A DNA stretch of 64,000 bases from Halopseudomonas laoshanensis (GCF_008365385.1 NZ_QOVF01000001.1:930001-994000); one strand, 5' to 3'; positions 45,754 to 55,713 are shown, counted from the stretch's first letter. Numbers and translations: made by a program. Notes: generated from the sequence alone by a model not told the origin.

Positions 45754-47259
45754 ATGTGTGGCATTGTTGGCATAGTGGGCAAAGCGAACGTCAATCAGGC
45801 GCTCTATGATGCCCTGACAGTCCTGCAGCATCGCGGCCAGGACGCCGCCGGCATCGTAACCTGCGACCGTGGGCGGCTCTACCTGCGCAAGGATAACGGC
45901 CTGGTACGAGACGTGTTTCATCAGCGGCATATGCAGCGTTTGGTAGGCAACATGGGCATAGGCCATGTGCGCTACCCAACAGCTGGGTCGTCCAGTTCAG
46001 CCGAAGCGCAACCGTTCTACGTCAACTCTCCCTACGGCATCACCCTGGCGCACAACGGCAATCTGACCAACGTCGAGCAGCTGTCTCGCGAGATCTACGA
46101 GTCCGACCTGCGCCACATCAATACCAACTCCGACTCGGAAGTATTGCTCAACGTCTTCGCTCACGAACTGGCCCGTTGCGGGAAACTGCAGCCCAGCCAG
46201 GAAGATATCTTTGATGCTGTGCGCGCTGTGCACAAGCGTTGTGTTGGCGGCTATGCGGCGATTGCGATGGTTACCGGCTACGGCATCGTCGGCTTCCGCG
46301 ACCCCAATGCGATTCGCCCCATCGTCTTTGGCCAGCGCGAAACCGAGAATGGCGTCGAGTACATGATCGCCTCGGAAAGCGTTTCGCTGGATGTGCTGGG
46401 CTTCGATCTGATCCGCGATCTGGAGCCGGGCGAGGCTGTTTACATCACTGACAAGGGCGAACTGCATACCCGTCAGTGCGCGGAAAATCCACATTACTCG
46501 CCCTGCATTTTCGAACATGTGTATCTGGCGCGCCCGGATTCGATGATCGACAACGTGCTGGTCTATAAGGCGCGGTTGCGCATGGGTGAGAAGCTCGCGG
46601 AAAAAATTCTGCGCGACAACCCTGATCACGGTATCGACGTTGTTATCCCGATTCCGGACACCAGCCGTACCTCGGCGGTGGAGCTGGCGAACCATTTGGG
46701 CGTCAAGTTTCGTGAAGGCTTCGTCAAGAACCGCTACATCGGGCGTACTTTCATCATGCCCGGCCAGGCCGCGCGGAAAAAATCTGTACGGCAGAAACTC
46801 AACGCAATTGAGCTGGAGTTTCGTGGCAAGAATGTTCTACTGGTGGACGACTCTATCGTTCGCGGTACCACCTGCAAGCAGATCATTCAGATGGCCCGTG
46901 AAGCGGGTGCCAAACAGGTTTATTTCTGCTCTGCTGCACCTGCAGTGCGCTACCCGAACGTGTATGGCATCGATATGCCCAGCGTCCACGAGCTGATCGC
47001 GCACAATCGTACTACTGAAGAAGTGGCTGAATTGATCGGCGCGGACTGGTTGATCTACCAGGATCTGCATGACCTGGTGGACGCGGTCAGTGAGGGCAAT
47101 CCCAAGCTGAAGCGCTTTGATTGTTCGGTGTTTGACGGTGACTACATTACTGGCGATGTGAACGAGGCTTACCTGGGCAAGATCGAGCGCGCGCGCAATG
47201 ATGCTGCCATGGCCACAGGTGATCAGGGCAACGCGGTGATCGAACTGCACAATAATTAA
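45754..47259 (+). CDS. purF: Amidophosphoribosyltransferase
   Basis: First committed step of purine synthesis: PRPP and glutamine give phosphoribosylamine. The 501-residue protein has the N-terminal nucleophile Cys2 (MCGIVGIVG), exposed after Met removal. It also has the glutaminase [12 protein letters not shown] and the PRPP motif [13 protein letters not shown]. No propeptide is present, as in E. coli. Confidence 0.97.
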   Translation: MCGIVGIVGKANVNQALYDALTVLQHRGQDAAGIVTCDRGRLYLRKDNGLVRDVFHQRHMQRLVGNMGIGHVRYPTAGSSSSAEAQPFYVNSPYGITLAHNGNLTNVEQLSREIYESDLRHINTNSDSEVLLNVFAHELARCGKLQPSQEDIFDAVRAVHKRCVGGYAAIAMVTGYGIVGFRDPNAIRPIVFGQRETENGVEYMIASESVSLDVLGFDLIRDLEPGEAVYITDKGELHTRQCAENPHYSPCIFEHVYLARPDSMIDNVLVYKARLRMGEKLAEKILRDNPDHGIDVVIPIPDTSRTSAVELANHLGVKFREGFVKNRYIGRTFIMPGQAARKKSVRQKLNAIELEFRGKNVLLVDDSIVRGTTCKQIIQMAREAGAKQVYFCSAAPAVRYPNVYGIDMPSVHELIAHNRTTEEVAELIGADWLIYQDLHDLVDAVSEGNPKLKRFDCSVFDGDYITGDVNEAYLGKIERARNDAAMATGDQGNAVIELHNN

Positions 47260-47325
47260 GCAAGAACAACAGCCGCTGGCGAGCCGCGTAAAGCCACTCG
47301 TCAGCGCAGCAAAGAGATTCGAGCC

Positions 47326-48543
47326 ATGACTACAGAATGGGATGCGGGTCGCCTGGATAGCGATCTGAGCGAAGTGGGTTTCGATACCCTGGCCGTGCGC
47401 GCGGGCCAGCGCCGCGGGCCCGAAGCCGAACACGGCGAAGCCTTGTTTCTGACTTCCAGCTATGTGTTTCGCAGCGCCGCCGATGCAGCTGCCTGTTTTG
47501 CTGGCGAAGCCAAGGGCAACGTCTACTCGCGCTACATGAATCCCACTGTGCGCACCTTTGAAGAGCGTATGGCTGCGCTGGAAGGCGCCGAGCAGGCTGT
47601 CGCTACGTCTTCAGGCATGGCTGCGATTCTGGCCATGGTCATGAGCCTGTGTTCTGCCGGCGATCATATTCTGGTCTCGCGCAGTGTGTTTGGAGCCACG
47701 GTCAGTCTGTTCGACAAATACTTCAAGCGCTTCGGGGTCGAGTTCGATTATGTCGAGCTAGCGGACTTGAATGCCTGGAAGTCCGCGTGCAAGCCCAATA
47801 CCAAACTGTTCTTTGTCGAATCGCCCTCCAACCCGCTCGCCGAGCTGGTAGACATTCGCGGCCTGTCGGAAGTGGCTCATGCGCAGGGCGCCCTGTTGGC
47901 GGTTGATAATTGCTTCTGTACGCCAGCACTGCAAAAACCTCTGGAACTGGGCGCCGACATCATCATTCATTCGGCAACCAAGTATATCGACGGTCAAGGC
48001 CGTTGCCTGGGGGGTGTAGTAGCGGGTCGCCGCGAGCACATGCAGGAAGTGGTGGGCTTTTTGCGCACTGCCGGACCGACCCTCAGCCCGTTCAATGCCT
48101 GGGTGTTTCTCAAAGGTTTGGAGACCTTGCGCCTGCGCATGCAGGCACATTGCGCCAGCGCGCAGACACTGGCTGAATGGCTGGAACAGCAGGAGGGCGT
48201 CGAGCACGTGTATTACGCTGGGCTACCCAGTCACCCGCAGCATGAGTTGGCCAAGCGTCAACAAAAGGCCTTCGGTGCTGTGCTCAGCTTTGAGGTGGCC
48301 GGTGGCCGTGAGGCGGCCTGGCGTTTCATTGATGCGACCCGGTTGTTGTCCATCACCGCTAACCTGGGCGACAGCAAGAGCACCATTACCCATCCTGCGA
48401 CCACTACTCATGGCCGTCTGACGCCGGAAACCCGAGCTACAGCGGGGATTCGCGACAATCTGATCCGCATTGCGGTGGGTCTGGAAGAAGTAGAGGATCT
48501 GCAAGCCGATCTGATACGCGGACTGGCGGCGCTACGCGCCTGA
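47326..48543 (+). CDS. metZ: O-succinylhomoserine sulfhydrylase
   Basis: It makes homocysteine from O-succinylhomoserine and sulfide in a PLP reaction. The 405-residue Cys/Met-metabolism enzyme has Lys219 in SATKYIDGQGRCLGG. VYSRYMNPTVRTFEE and AVATSSGMAAI are the usual cofactor segments. The location next to purF matches P. aeruginosa metZ, which supports this name over cystathionine gamma-synthase. Confidence 0.93.
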   Translation: MTTEWDAGRLDSDLSEVGFDTLAVRAGQRRGPEAEHGEALFLTSSYVFRSAADAAACFAGEAKGNVYSRYMNPTVRTFEERMAALEGAEQAVATSSGMAAILAMVMSLCSAGDHILVSRSVFGATVSLFDKYFKRFGVEFDYVELADLNAWKSACKPNTKLFFVESPSNPLAELVDIRGLSEVAHAQGALLAVDNCFCTPALQKPLELGADIIIHSATKYIDGQGRCLGGVVAGRREHMQEVVGFLRTAGPTLSPFNAWVFLKGLETLRLRMQAHCASAQTLAEWLEQQEGVEHVYYAGLPSHPQHELAKRQQKAFGAVLSFEVAGGREAAWRFIDATRLLSITANLGDSKSTITHPATTTHGRLTPETRATAGIRDNLIRIAVGLEEVEDLQADLIRGLAALRA

Positions 48544-48545
48544 TA

Positions 48546-48561
48546 GTGAGACGCGTCTCAC
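48546..48561. repeat. Perfect 16-bp palindrome after metZ
   Basis: GTGAGACGCGTCTCAC begins three bases past the metZ stop. A second palindrome, AAAAAGCTTTTT, follows at 48571-48582. The first could be an operator or, as RNA, the stem of a terminator with a loop too tight to be stable. Confidence 0.5.
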
Positions 48562-48690
48562 AACAAGGGTAAAAAGCTTTTTATTTTCAGATACAGCTGT
48601 TTTAAGTTGATTCGGCCGCAGGGAAGCGGGCCAGATCCGCTGCAGTCACCCCTGCAGTGCGGCGATCTTTCATAAAAAAGGAGCTTTACC

Positions 48691-48975
48691 ATGAAGCATT
48701 TTATTCTTGCTGTTTGTCTTTCTTTTGCCTCGGTCTTTGCCCTGCCTGCTCTGGCAGAATCCACCCCAGCCCCTGTGGTCAGCGTCAACATCAATTCTGC
48801 CAGTGCCGATGAGATAGCCGAAGTGCTTCAGGGCGTAGGTCAGGCCAAGGCTCAGGCGATCGTCGACTACCGCGAATCCAATGGCGCCTTTGCCGCGATT
48901 GAAGACCTGGGGGAGGTCAAGGGTATTGGCGAGGCTACCCTGGCCAAGAATCAGGAGCGGATCACCCTGAAGTAA
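48691..48975 (+). CDS. ComEA-type helix-hairpin-helix protein
   Basis: A 94-residue exported protein. Signal peptide at 1-24 (ILAVCLSFASVFALPALA). The mature domain holds tandem HhH motifs (VNINSASADEIAEVLQGVGQ and FAAIEDLGEVKGIGEATLAK), as in ComEA DNA-binding proteins used for DNA uptake through type IV pili. There is no membrane anchor, which is common in Gram-negative members. A strong AAAAAGGAG site precedes the ATG. A stem-loop (48634-48667) lies in its leader. Confidence 0.9.
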   Translation: MKHFILAVCLSFASVFALPALAESTPAPVVSVNINSASADEIAEVLQGVGQAKAQAIVDYRESNGAFAAIEDLGEVKGIGEATLAKNQERITLK

Positions 48976-48985
48976 TCGTGGTTTA

Positions 48986-49021
48986 CCTGATATCGGCGCA
49001 GCGTTGTCGATATCAGGTTTT
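48986..49021 (+). terminator. Hairpin terminator between the ComEA gene and the chemoreceptor gene
   Basis: CCTGATATCG (48986-48995) and CGATATCAGG (49008-49017) pair perfectly over 12 bases, then TTTTGAG. It lies 11 bases after the ComEA-type stop and overlaps the final codons of the convergent chemoreceptor gene. Confidence 0.65.
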
Positions 49022-50461
49022 GAGTTTGCTTACCGACTCGCTCAAGGTGTGCGCCAGACTGGCCAGTTGCTCGCTGGTGGCGGCGCTGAGTGAGGTTTGC
49101 CTCACGGTAGTTTCTGTCACATCCCTTATCTGCACGACACTCTCGGTAATGGCTTCTGCCGCTTGGCTCTGCTGCTCTACGGCAGAGGCGATTTCGCTAT
49201 TTCCGTCGCGAATCTGGCTGACGGCGGCCGCAATAATCTCCAGTGCCTCTCCCGCCTGCTGGCTTTGCTCGACTGATTCATGCGTTAGCGCTGCACTGGC
49301 ATGCATATCGCTCACCGCCGCGCTGGTACCGCTTTGCAGCGCCTCTATCATGCGCTGAATTTCCTCGGTGGAGATCTGGACCCGTTGCGCCAGAGCTCGT
49401 ACTTCGTCTGCTACCACCGCAAATCCGCGGCCTGACTCGCCGGCGCGTGCGGCTTCAATGGCGGCATTAAGTGCAAGCAGGTTGGTTTGCTCGGCGATAT
49501 TGCGAATCACGCTGACCACGCCACTGATTTCCCGGCTATGTCCTTGCAGGGTTTCCATATGCCGAGTGCAACGTTCGATGCTGGTCGCCAGGCCGGCAAT
49601 CGTCTGACTAACCAGGTTCACCCGATCATGGCCTTCGCGTGCCAGCAAATCCGCTTGCCTGGATTGGTCGCGGGTCGTCGACGAATTGCGCGCGATGTCC
49701 TGGACGGTCGCACTCATCTCGTTGGCAGCAGCGGCGACCATGTCAGTCTGGCTCTGTTGGCTGGTCATGCCCGCGCGCACCTGGGCCATGACTTGCACCA
49801 GATTGGCTGTACCTGCGTCGAGTTGTTCCGCGGCCTGCCTGACCGAGCGGACAATGTCGTGTTGCGATGCTTGCATGGCATTGAACGCTCGCGCTATGGA
49901 GCCGATCTCGTCACGTGAGTCAGCCTGCGCGCGCAGGGTCAGATCACCGCTTTGCTGGACCTTGAGCATCACATCACGCAGCGCGACGATGTGCCCGGTA
50001 ATGAACGAAATCAGCAGTTGCGAGACAACCAGCAGCAACAGCATCAACAGCGTCACGGTGAAAGCGTAGAAAGGCGCTCGTTCGATCAGCAACTGCATAT
50101 AAGGGATACGCTCAACACCCAGCAGGTAGGGTTGTCCTGCCTGTTGGCCAGCCCAAAGTCCATAGAACTCGCGAGCATCCGCTGGGTCTAATTGCTCAGC
50201 AGATTTCCACAGAGGAGTGGCAATGTTGCTTGAGGTCAATCGGTTGTGCCGGGGTTCTGGTGGAATTTCTTTCAGTCCAGGTAGTGCGGGGATGGAGCTG
50301 TTGTTGGAGGCTAGCACGGCACCGGCGAGCTGCTTTCGCTGATCCTGCAGGCTGTGCTGCTCGATCCAGAGTGCGGCCAGAACCAGCATCAGGGTGGTGA
50401 CGAATGCTACCGAATTGACGGCCCAGAATTTGTATTTTAACGGTAGATGCTGAAGAACCAC
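49013..50461 (-). CDS. Methyl-accepting chemotaxis protein
   Basis: A 482-residue chemoreceptor. Two membrane helices (about 13-32 and 131-152) bracket a short periplasmic part of about 100 residues. A HAMP-like region follows to about 205, and the signalling domain holds the conserved hairpin tip [23 protein letters not shown]. The ligand is unknown. The start is GTG at 50461, with AGGAG seven bases upstream. A sigma-28-type promoter lies about 75 bases upstream. Confidence 0.92.
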   Translation of the reverse strand: MVLQHLPLKYKFWAVNSVAFVTTLMLVLAALWIEQHSLQDQRKQLAGAVLASNNSSIPALPGLKEIPPEPRHNRLTSSNIATPLWKSAEQLDPADAREFYGLWAGQQAGQPYLLGVERIPYMQLLIERAPFYAFTVTLLMLLLLVVSQLLISFITGHIVALRDVMLKVQQSGDLTLRAQADSRDEIGSIARAFNAMQASQHDIVRSVRQAAEQLDAGTANLVQVMAQVRAGMTSQQSQTDMVAAAANEMSATVQDIARNSSTTRDQSRQADLLAREGHDRVNLVSQTIAGLATSIERCTRHMETLQGHSREISGVVSVIRNIAEQTNLLALNAAIEAARAGESGRGFAVVADEVRALAQRVQISTEEIQRMIEALQSGTSAAVSDMHASAALTHESVEQSQQAGEALEIIAAAVSQIRDGNSEIASAVEQQSQAAEAITESVVQIRDVTETTVRQTSLSAATSEQLASLAHTLSESVSKLKT

Positions 50462-50534
50462 GCCATTGCTCCTTTGAGGCCGTGCAATCGCCGCCGCGAA
50501 TACACTGTGTAGCCAGTATAAATATGCTTTAGCA

Positions 50535-50561
50535 GTATCGGTTGACGAGGATCAAACTTGA
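50535..50561 (-). promoter_or_regulatory. Sigma-28 (FliA) type promoter for the chemoreceptor
   Basis: On the minus strand TCAAGTTT, 11 bases, then ACCGATAC. The FliA pattern is TAAAGTTT-N11-GCCGATAA. Seven of eight and six of eight bases match with exact spacing. The start site would fall near 50527, giving a leader of about 65 bases. Confidence 0.65.
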
Positions 50562-50619
50562 ATGAGTTTTGTCATACAACAGTGCGCGGTACGGGCCGCG
50601 TTTCACTGTTTGATTCAGG

Positions 50620-50625
50620 TATACT
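50620..50625 (+). promoter_or_regulatory. Possible -10 box for rnd
   Basis: TATACT lies 30 bases before the rnd ATG in the 193-base divergent gap with the chemoreceptor gene. No clear -35 accompanies it. Confidence 0.3.
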
Positions 50626-50654
50626 CATTCGCTGAAAACGGATGAAGGTTGCAT

Positions 50655-51800
50655 ATGACGAGCGCGCTGGTTGAACCCTTGATGATTGATCGTAATGCCG
50701 ATCTGGCGCATTGGTGCGAGCGTTGGCTCCAGCTGCCCTATGTCGCCGTTGACACTGAATTCGAGCGCACGGAGACATTCTTCCCGATTGCAGGCCTGAT
50801 TCAGATCGGCGATGGAGAAGCGGCTTACCTGATTGACCCATTGGCAATCACCGATTGGTCACCGCTGGTGGCGCTACTGCAAAACCCAGACGTGATCAAG
50901 GTGCTGCATGCTTGCAGCGAAGATCTGGAAGTGTTCATGAAGCTCTGCGGCGTGGCGCCGGCGCCACTGTTCGACACGCAGATGGCCGCGGCCTATCTGG
51001 GTATGGACTTTTCCATGGGCTACTCGCGCCTGGTGAAGGCGCTGCTGGATATTGACCTGTCCAATGCTGAAACCCGTTCCAACTGGTTGCAACGACCCCT
51101 GAGCCCCAACCAGATCACCTATGCCGCTGCTGATGCCTTGCATCTTGCCGAGCTTTATCAGGTGCTGGGCCCGCGTATCGAGGCTGCAGGCTTGACCGAT
51201 TGGTTGCTGGAAGACAGCGCAGAGCTGGTCAATGCCGCCGCGCGGGTTCAGGAGCCAGAAACGGCTTATCTGAACGTCAAACAGGCCTGGCGGCTGAAGC
51301 CCTCCGAGCTGGCAGTCCTCAAGGTCCTGGCCAGTTGGCGTGAACGTGAGTCGCGTCAGCGTGATCAGGCGCGCAATCGCCTGCTGCGCGAAAAAACATT
51401 ATGCCCGTTGGCCCAGCGTCAACCGGATAGCCTGCAGTCGCTGTCACGTATTGAAGATATGCACCCACGCAGCGTCAGGCAGGACGGTCAAGCGATCCTC
51501 GACCTTATACGGGCAGGGCAAGAGGTGCCTGAACATGACTGGCCTCAGCGCCTGCCGGAACCCTTGCCGGCGGAAGCAAACAAGCTGCTCAAGGTTTTGA
51601 AGAAAGTCGGCCAGCAGCATGCCTCAACCCTCGGCATGGCTGAGGAGCTGATGTTGCGCAAGAAGCATCTGGAGGCCCTAGTACGCAGCGGTTATCCAGG
51701 CGGGCCCTATCAACTGCCTGATGAGTTGAATGGCTGGCGGCGCGTCCTTATGGGTGAGCAGCTGTTAGCGGTTGCCAATGCCAGAGATCAAGCCGAATGA
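50655..51800 (+). CDS. rnd: Ribonuclease D
   Basis: A 3'-to-5' exoribonuclease for tRNA maturation. The 381-residue protein has the DEDD exonuclease domain, with Asp33 and Glu35 in [13 protein letters not shown] and the later [17 protein letters not shown] domains follow from about residue 210. ATG 50655 after GAAGGTTGC is the start. Its stop overlaps the YcgL gene by four bases. Confidence 0.93.
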   Translation: MTSALVEPLMIDRNADLAHWCERWLQLPYVAVDTEFERTETFFPIAGLIQIGDGEAAYLIDPLAITDWSPLVALLQNPDVIKVLHACSEDLEVFMKLCGVAPAPLFDTQMAAAYLGMDFSMGYSRLVKALLDIDLSNAETRSNWLQRPLSPNQITYAAADALHLAELYQVLGPRIEAAGLTDWLLEDSAELVNAAARVQEPETAYLNVKQAWRLKPSELAVLKVLASWRERESRQRDQARNRLLREKTLCPLAQRQPDSLQSLSRIEDMHPRSVRQDGQAILDLIRAGQEVPEHDWPQRLPEPLPAEANKLLKVLKKVGQQHASTLGMAEELMLRKKHLEALVRSGYPGGPYQLPDELNGWRRVLMGEQLLAVANARDQAE

Positions 51801-52090
51801 AAGTCATGTGTTCCATCTACCGCAGCAAGCGCAAGGATGGCATGTACCTGTACGTGCCGCGTAAAAAGGACATGAGTGAACTGCCCGAGGCGCTGATGCA
51901 GTTTTTCGGCAAACCGGAGCTGTCCATGGATCTGGTGCTTACGCCCGAGCGCAAGCTGGCACGTGAAGATATTAATACCGTGTTGCGCAATCTCGAAGAG
52001 CAGGGGTACCACCTGCAGATGCCGCCTCAGGAAGACGAATACCTGGTGCATTTGCCAGACGAACTGCTCTATCGCAACGACCCGATCTGA
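51797..52090 (+). CDS. YcgL domain protein
   Basis: A 97-residue protein of the YcgL family: [19 protein letters not shown] at the start, then the helical [20 protein letters not shown] and the closing [15 protein letters not shown]. The function is unknown. It overlaps rnd as ATGA, the pairing also found in P. aeruginosa, so a link to RNA processing is possible. Confidence 0.9.
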   Translation: MKVMCSIYRSKRKDGMYLYVPRKKDMSELPEALMQFFGKPELSMDLVLTPERKLAREDINTVLRNLEEQGYHLQMPPQEDEYLVHLPDELLYRNDPI

Positions 52091-52091
52091 A

Positions 52092-52334
52092 TCAGCGCAA
52101 CGACCTTGAAGGTCGCTGCTGCTGCGCTTTTCTCAATGGATCCAGTAGGTAAGAAAGCCCGTTATGATCGATTTCCTGCATAAGCGCGAGTAAGCGACCT
52201 ATCTCCCCGCGCGGAAATCCCTCACGGGCAAACCAGTTAAGGTAATGCCCGGGCAAGTCGGCGATGACTCGGCCCTGGTATTTGCCATAGGGCATTTGAC
52301 GCTCGAGCAACAGCGGTAGATCTTCTGGGTTCAT
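52092..52334 (-). CDS. DUF3820 family protein
   Basis: An 80-residue protein with the family pattern MPYGKYQGRVIADLPGHYLNWFAREGFPRGEIGRLLALM. It is related to a small protein described as a quorum-sensing-regulated virulence factor in P. aeruginosa, but the biochemical role is unknown. Met at 52334 is chosen because GGAA lies seven bases upstream and this is the canonical N-terminus. It is convergent with the YcgL gene, one base apart. Confidence 0.85.
   Translation of the reverse strand: MNPEDLPLLLERQMPYGKYQGRVIADLPGHYLNWFAREGFPRGEIGRLLALMQEIDHNGLSYLLDPLRKAQQQRPSRSLR
52095..52131 (+). terminator. Possible terminator after the YcgL gene
   Basis: AGCGCA (52094-52099) can pair with TGCGCT (52123-52128) around an inner CGACCTT/AAGGTCG stem, followed by TTTTCTC. 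It lies in the coding end of the convergent DUF3820 gene. Confidence 0.35.
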
Positions 52335-52420
52335 CGCAGGTTCCGGGTGTCCAGGGTCGTTGCATGCTATCTTCGCGTTCAGCAACTGACCGCGTTGCTA
52401 TACACACAACAGGATAAGTC

Positions 52421-52792
52421 ATGATTGTTAAAGCACTTCGTAATGGATTGGGAAATATTATCATTTTTGTCGATTTTCTGACTCGTCCGGCCAAGATGAA
52501 GCGTTCGGCCGAGGATCAGGCGGATGTTGAGCGGGCAGCCGCTGCCTTGAGTCTGTACCAGTTTCGTGCCTGTCCTTTCTGCATCAAGACTCGGCGTACG
52601 CTGCACAAACTCAACCTGCCGGTCACGCTGCGCGACGCCAAGAACAATCAGCAGGACCGTCAGACGCTACTCGAGCAAGGTGGCAAGATTCAAGTGCCAT
52701 GCCTGCGAATAGACGAGGCGGGTGGCACTACCTGGCTATATGACTCCAAAGCCATTGATGATTATCTCCAAGAGCGATTCGCAGCGGCTTGA
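52421..52792 (+). CDS. Glutaredoxin-like (GST N-terminal domain) protein
   Basis: A 123-residue thioredoxin-fold protein. An N-terminal amphipathic stretch of about 45 residues precedes the active motif CPFC (Cys51, Cys54). It continues RRTLHKLNLPV and IQVPCLRIDE with the cis-proline. It probably handles glutathione mixed disulfides, like YffB/NrdH-like glutaredoxins. The N-terminal hydrophobic LGNIIIFVDFL may touch the membrane. Confidence 0.87.
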   Translation: MIVKALRNGLGNIIIFVDFLTRPAKMKRSAEDQADVERAAAALSLYQFRACPFCIKTRRTLHKLNLPVTLRDAKNNQQDRQTLLEQGGKIQVPCLRIDEAGGTTWLYDSKAIDDYLQERFAAA

Positions 52793-52813
52793 TCCGCAGC
52801 AGCAGGAGCTGGA

Positions 52814-53401
52814 ATGGGCGCCCCCTCAAGACATCGCAGTAATATTCTGAATGCCGCCGTAACGCTATTCCGCCGCCGCGGATATGCGGCCACCGGGCTT
52901 GCCGATATTTTGCAGCTCAGTGGTGCGCCCAAAGGTTCGCTGTATCACTACTTCCCCCAGGGAAAGGAACAGCTGGGCGAGGAGGCGGCACTGCTGGCAG
53001 GGGCTGTTGTCTCGCAAACCTTGCGGAAACTGGGCGAGGAACACAGCTCAGCGGCTGACGTAATGCGTGCTTATGGCAAGCTGCTCGCCGGTTGGCTGGA
53101 AGCTTCTACTTTTGAAGATGGCTGCCCGCTGGCCACTACCCTGCTGGAAACCACTCCGCAATCCACACGAATGGCCGCGGCCGGGCAACAGGCATTTGAC
53201 CAATGGACCGCTGAAATCAGGACTCTGCTCGAACACCAGGGCGCCGATGCCGAAACCGCCAGGCGGCTCGCGCAACTGGCCATTGCGACCATCGAAGGCG
53301 CATTAATTCAGGCACGGGTCGAATCCAGCGCCAGGCCGGTGCTGGAATCCACCGAAGAAATTGCCTTTTTAATGGAAGCGCGGCTGGCCAGGGTTGGCTA
53401 A
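52814..53401 (+). CDS. TetR/AcrR family transcriptional regulator
   Basis: A 195-residue repressor-type protein. The helix-turn-helix at residues about 8-55 reads ILNAAVTLFRRRGYAATGLADI, SGAPKGSLYHYFPQGKEQL, the classic TetR_N pattern. The rest matches the LmrA/YxaF-like C-terminal type. It starts 21 bases after the glutaredoxin-like gene. The target is unknown. It is convergent with queD. Confidence 0.9.
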   Translation: MGAPSRHRSNILNAAVTLFRRRGYAATGLADILQLSGAPKGSLYHYFPQGKEQLGEEAALLAGAVVSQTLRKLGEEHSSAADVMRAYGKLLAGWLEASTFEDGCPLATTLLETTPQSTRMAAAGQQAFDQWTAEIRTLLEHQGADAETARRLAQLAIATIEGALIQARVESSARPVLESTEEIAFLMEARLARVG

Positions 53402-53409
53402 GTGTTCGT

Positions 53410-53766
53410 TCAGTCGCCGCGGTACACGCAGCCACTGGTGCAGGTCTCGCGAATGGTGATCTGACTGAGTTCGGGCAACAGCGGTTTCAGCTCACGCCAT
53501 ATCCACTTGGCCAGAACCTCGCTGGTCGGGTTTTCCAGGCCGGGAATGTCATTCAGGTAGTTATGATCAAGCTGGTCATACAGCGGCCTGAAAATCGCCT
53601 TGAGTTCGGAGAAATCACGAATCCAACCGGTATGCGCATTCGGTTCGCCGCTGATATGCACTGCCACCATGAAAGAATGCCCGTGCAGACGCCCGCACTT
53701 GTGGCCCTGCGGTACATGCGGCAGCAAGTGCGCTGCCTCGAAGGTAAATTCCTTGAATATTTCCAC
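53410..53766 (-). CDS. queD: 6-carboxy-5,6,7,8-tetrahydropterin synthase
   Basis: Second step to queuosine: 7,8-dihydroneopterin triphosphate becomes 6-carboxytetrahydropterin. The 118-residue protein has zinc ligands His13, His28 and His30, and the catalytic Cys24 in [12 protein letters not shown]. The late Glu lies in [13 protein letters not shown]. The start is GTG at 53766 with AGGTAGTCATC upstream. No preQ1 riboswitch pattern is seen in the 106-base leader. Confidence 0.93.
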   Translation of the reverse strand: MEIFKEFTFEAAHLLPHVPQGHKCGRLHGHSFMVAVHISGEPNAHTGWIRDFSELKAIFRPLYDQLDHNYLNDIPGLENPTSEVLAKWIWRELKPLLPELSQITIRETCTSGCVYRGD

Positions 53767-53872
53767 GATGACTACCTGGCTAGGTGACTAAGCCCAGGCT
53801 GCTGAACCTGAGCTTATTGAAGGGGCGCAAGTTTATCTGAATCTGTAAACCCGCGCAGTCTTCAACTGACCT

Positions 53873-54274
53873 TCACCATTCGCGCTGCATGTTGCGGGTG
53901 GAGATCTGCTCGTTCAGTGTCCAGTAGTCGTAGAGCACGCCCAAAAGAAACAGTCCGCCGGTGAAGAAGTAGATGATCGCGGTGATCCATTTGCCCATAT
54001 ACAGGCGATGCGCGCCGAAGATGCCGAGAAAGGTCAATAGCACCCAGCTAAGATTGAAATTGACCGGGCCGCTGCGAAAGCGCCGGTCGGCCTGGGCGTC
54101 CATCGAGGGGATCAGAAACAGGTCAACAATCCAGCCGATAAAGAACAGCCCCAGGGTGAAGAACCAGATGGTGCCGGTAATGGGTTTGCCGTAATAGAAA
54201 CGATGTGCCCCCATGAAACCGAAGATCCAGAGTAGATAACCGATGCCTTTGCTGTGTGTGTCTGAATAGGCCAT
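53873..54274 (-). CDS. TM2 domain protein with two TM2 repeats
   Basis: A 133-residue membrane protein made of two similar halves. Residues about 9-56 read LLWIFGFMGAHRFYYGKPITG, then a helix ending VDLFLIPS. Residues about 73-122 read WVLLTFLGIFGAHRLYMGKW, then a helix ending LYDYWTLNEQI. GAHR(F/L)Y is the TM2 mark and occurs twice. The function is unknown. Confidence 0.87.
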   Translation of the reverse strand: MAYSDTHSKGIGYLLWIFGFMGAHRFYYGKPITGTIWFFTLGLFFIGWIVDLFLIPSMDAQADRRFRSGPVNFNLSWVLLTFLGIFGAHRLYMGKWITAIIYFFTGGLFLLGVLYDYWTLNEQISTRNMQREW

Positions 54275-54354
54275 GTGGCCAACCTCTATTGATTGAGTGG
54301 ACTATGCGATACTGCCAAAGAGCATAGACCTTAAATGATTCCCGGAGTGCCTGC

Positions 54355-55713
54355 ATGGTTGCAGTAAAAAATGTGAACTGGTTCAAACAGGTGCAGCAGC
54401 AAGCGGCACGCTTGAGTGGCCAGACAATCCGCGTGGGCGTGACCGGATTGAGTGGTGCTGGCAAGACCACCTTCATAACCAGTTTGATCAATCAGCTGGA
54501 GAATCACCAGCGTGGTTTGCTGTCCCGTCGTCGCCCGTTTGATCGTTTGCTGTCAGTGCGTTGGCAGCGTGAACAGGTAGAGCAGCCGTTTGCCTATCTG
54601 CAGGCGCTGGGGGCGCTGTCGGGCCAGCCGCCGCAATGGCCGTTATCGACTTCTGATCTGTCGCGGGTCGTTATTGACCTGCAGTTTCGCCCGGAGGGTC
54701 TGTTGAAAAGCTTGCAGAGCCAACGCCACGTGCGTCTGGAGTTGCTCGACTACCCGGGCGAGTGGTTGCTGGATCTACCGCTGCTGGGCATGACGTTCGG
54801 GCAGTGGAATGAGCAGATGCGCGCCTTGCTGGATGCTGAGCCGCGTGCCAGCCTGGCTGGCGATTTGCGTGAACGACTACTGGCCATCGATCCCGCGGCG
54901 CCCTGTGATCAGGCGCTGCTGGAGCAACTGACCCGCGAGTGGACGGATTTTCTCTTGCGCTGCCGCAGTGAGGCAGGCTTGTCACGCAATCAACCTGGGC
55001 GTTTCATGTTGCCTGGCAGCGGTATTGCGCCGCAGATGTTGATGTTTGTACCTCTGCTAAGCGCCAATCAGCATAGTCAGGGGGGCGCTGGCAGTTGGTG
55101 GGAGCAATGCCGCGAGCGGTTCGATTATTATCGCGACTTCGTGGTGAAGGGCTTTTATGAACAGCATTTCAGTCGGCTGGATCGGCAGATTTTGCTGGTC
55201 GATATGCTTGCGCCCATGCAAGCGGGCCAGGCCGCTCTGCGTGACCTGCAACTGGCGTTGGAGGGAGTGCTCGGTAGCTTCCGCTACGGCCAGAACACCC
55301 TGTTCCAGCGTCTGTTCAAACCGCGCATCGCTCATATGGCGGTGTGTGCCACCAAGGTCGATCAGGTTGCACCGAATCAGCAACGAGCGCTGCAGCAGTG
55401 CCTCGAGGACCTGGTCACCGATAGCCTGTCTGAAGTACGCCACGGCGGTGTACAGGTCCAGGGTTTTCCGCTGGCCGCAGTGCGCGCTGCCGAGCAGGAT
55501 GGCGAAACCATGATCGGCGGCCTGGTTGGGCAGACGGCGTTTATCCGCTACCAGCCAGCCAGTATTCCCGAGCATCTGCCCCTCGATCTGCAGCTGAAGG
55601 GGCCCTCGTTACTGCAGTTGCGACCGCCGGCCGGGCTGCATCGCAACGAGCCTTTTCCGCATTATCGGATGGATGATCTGGTCAATTGGATCCTTGAGGG
55701 GGCGCAACCATGA
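54355..55713 (+). CDS. YcjX-like P-loop NTPase
   Basis: A 452-residue protein with the P-loop GLSGAGKT at 31-38 and the family segments LLDYPGEWLLDLPLL and LLVDMLAPMQAG. E. coli YcjX is a GTPase-like stress protein controlled by phage shock factor PspF; no PspF site is seen here. It overlaps the next gene by four bases. Confidence 0.9.
   Translation: MVAVKNVNWFKQVQQQAARLSGQTIRVGVTGLSGAGKTTFITSLINQLENHQRGLLSRRRPFDRLLSVRWQREQVEQPFAYLQALGALSGQPPQWPLSTSDLSRVVIDLQFRPEGLLKSLQSQRHVRLELLDYPGEWLLDLPLLGMTFGQWNEQMRALLDAEPRASLAGDLRERLLAIDPAAPCDQALLEQLTREWTDFLLRCRSEAGLSRNQPGRFMLPGSGIAPQMLMFVPLLSANQHSQGGAGSWWEQCRERFDYYRDFVVKGFYEQHFSRLDRQILLVDMLAPMQAGQAALRDLQLALEGVLGSFRYGQNTLFQRLFKPRIAHMAVCATKVDQVAPNQQRALQQCLEDLVTDSLSEVRHGGVQVQGFPLAAVRAAEQDGETMIGGLVGQTAFIRYQPASIPEHLPLDLQLKGPSLLQLRPPAGLHRNEPFPHYRMDDLVNWILEGAQP

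Noticed and set aside
53767..53872. Possible preQ1 riboswitch in the queD leader
   Set aside because: The hairpin AAGCTCAGG/CCTGGGCTT (minus strand) is present, but no preQ1 aptamer consensus (A-rich tail with C-rich loop) can be matched.
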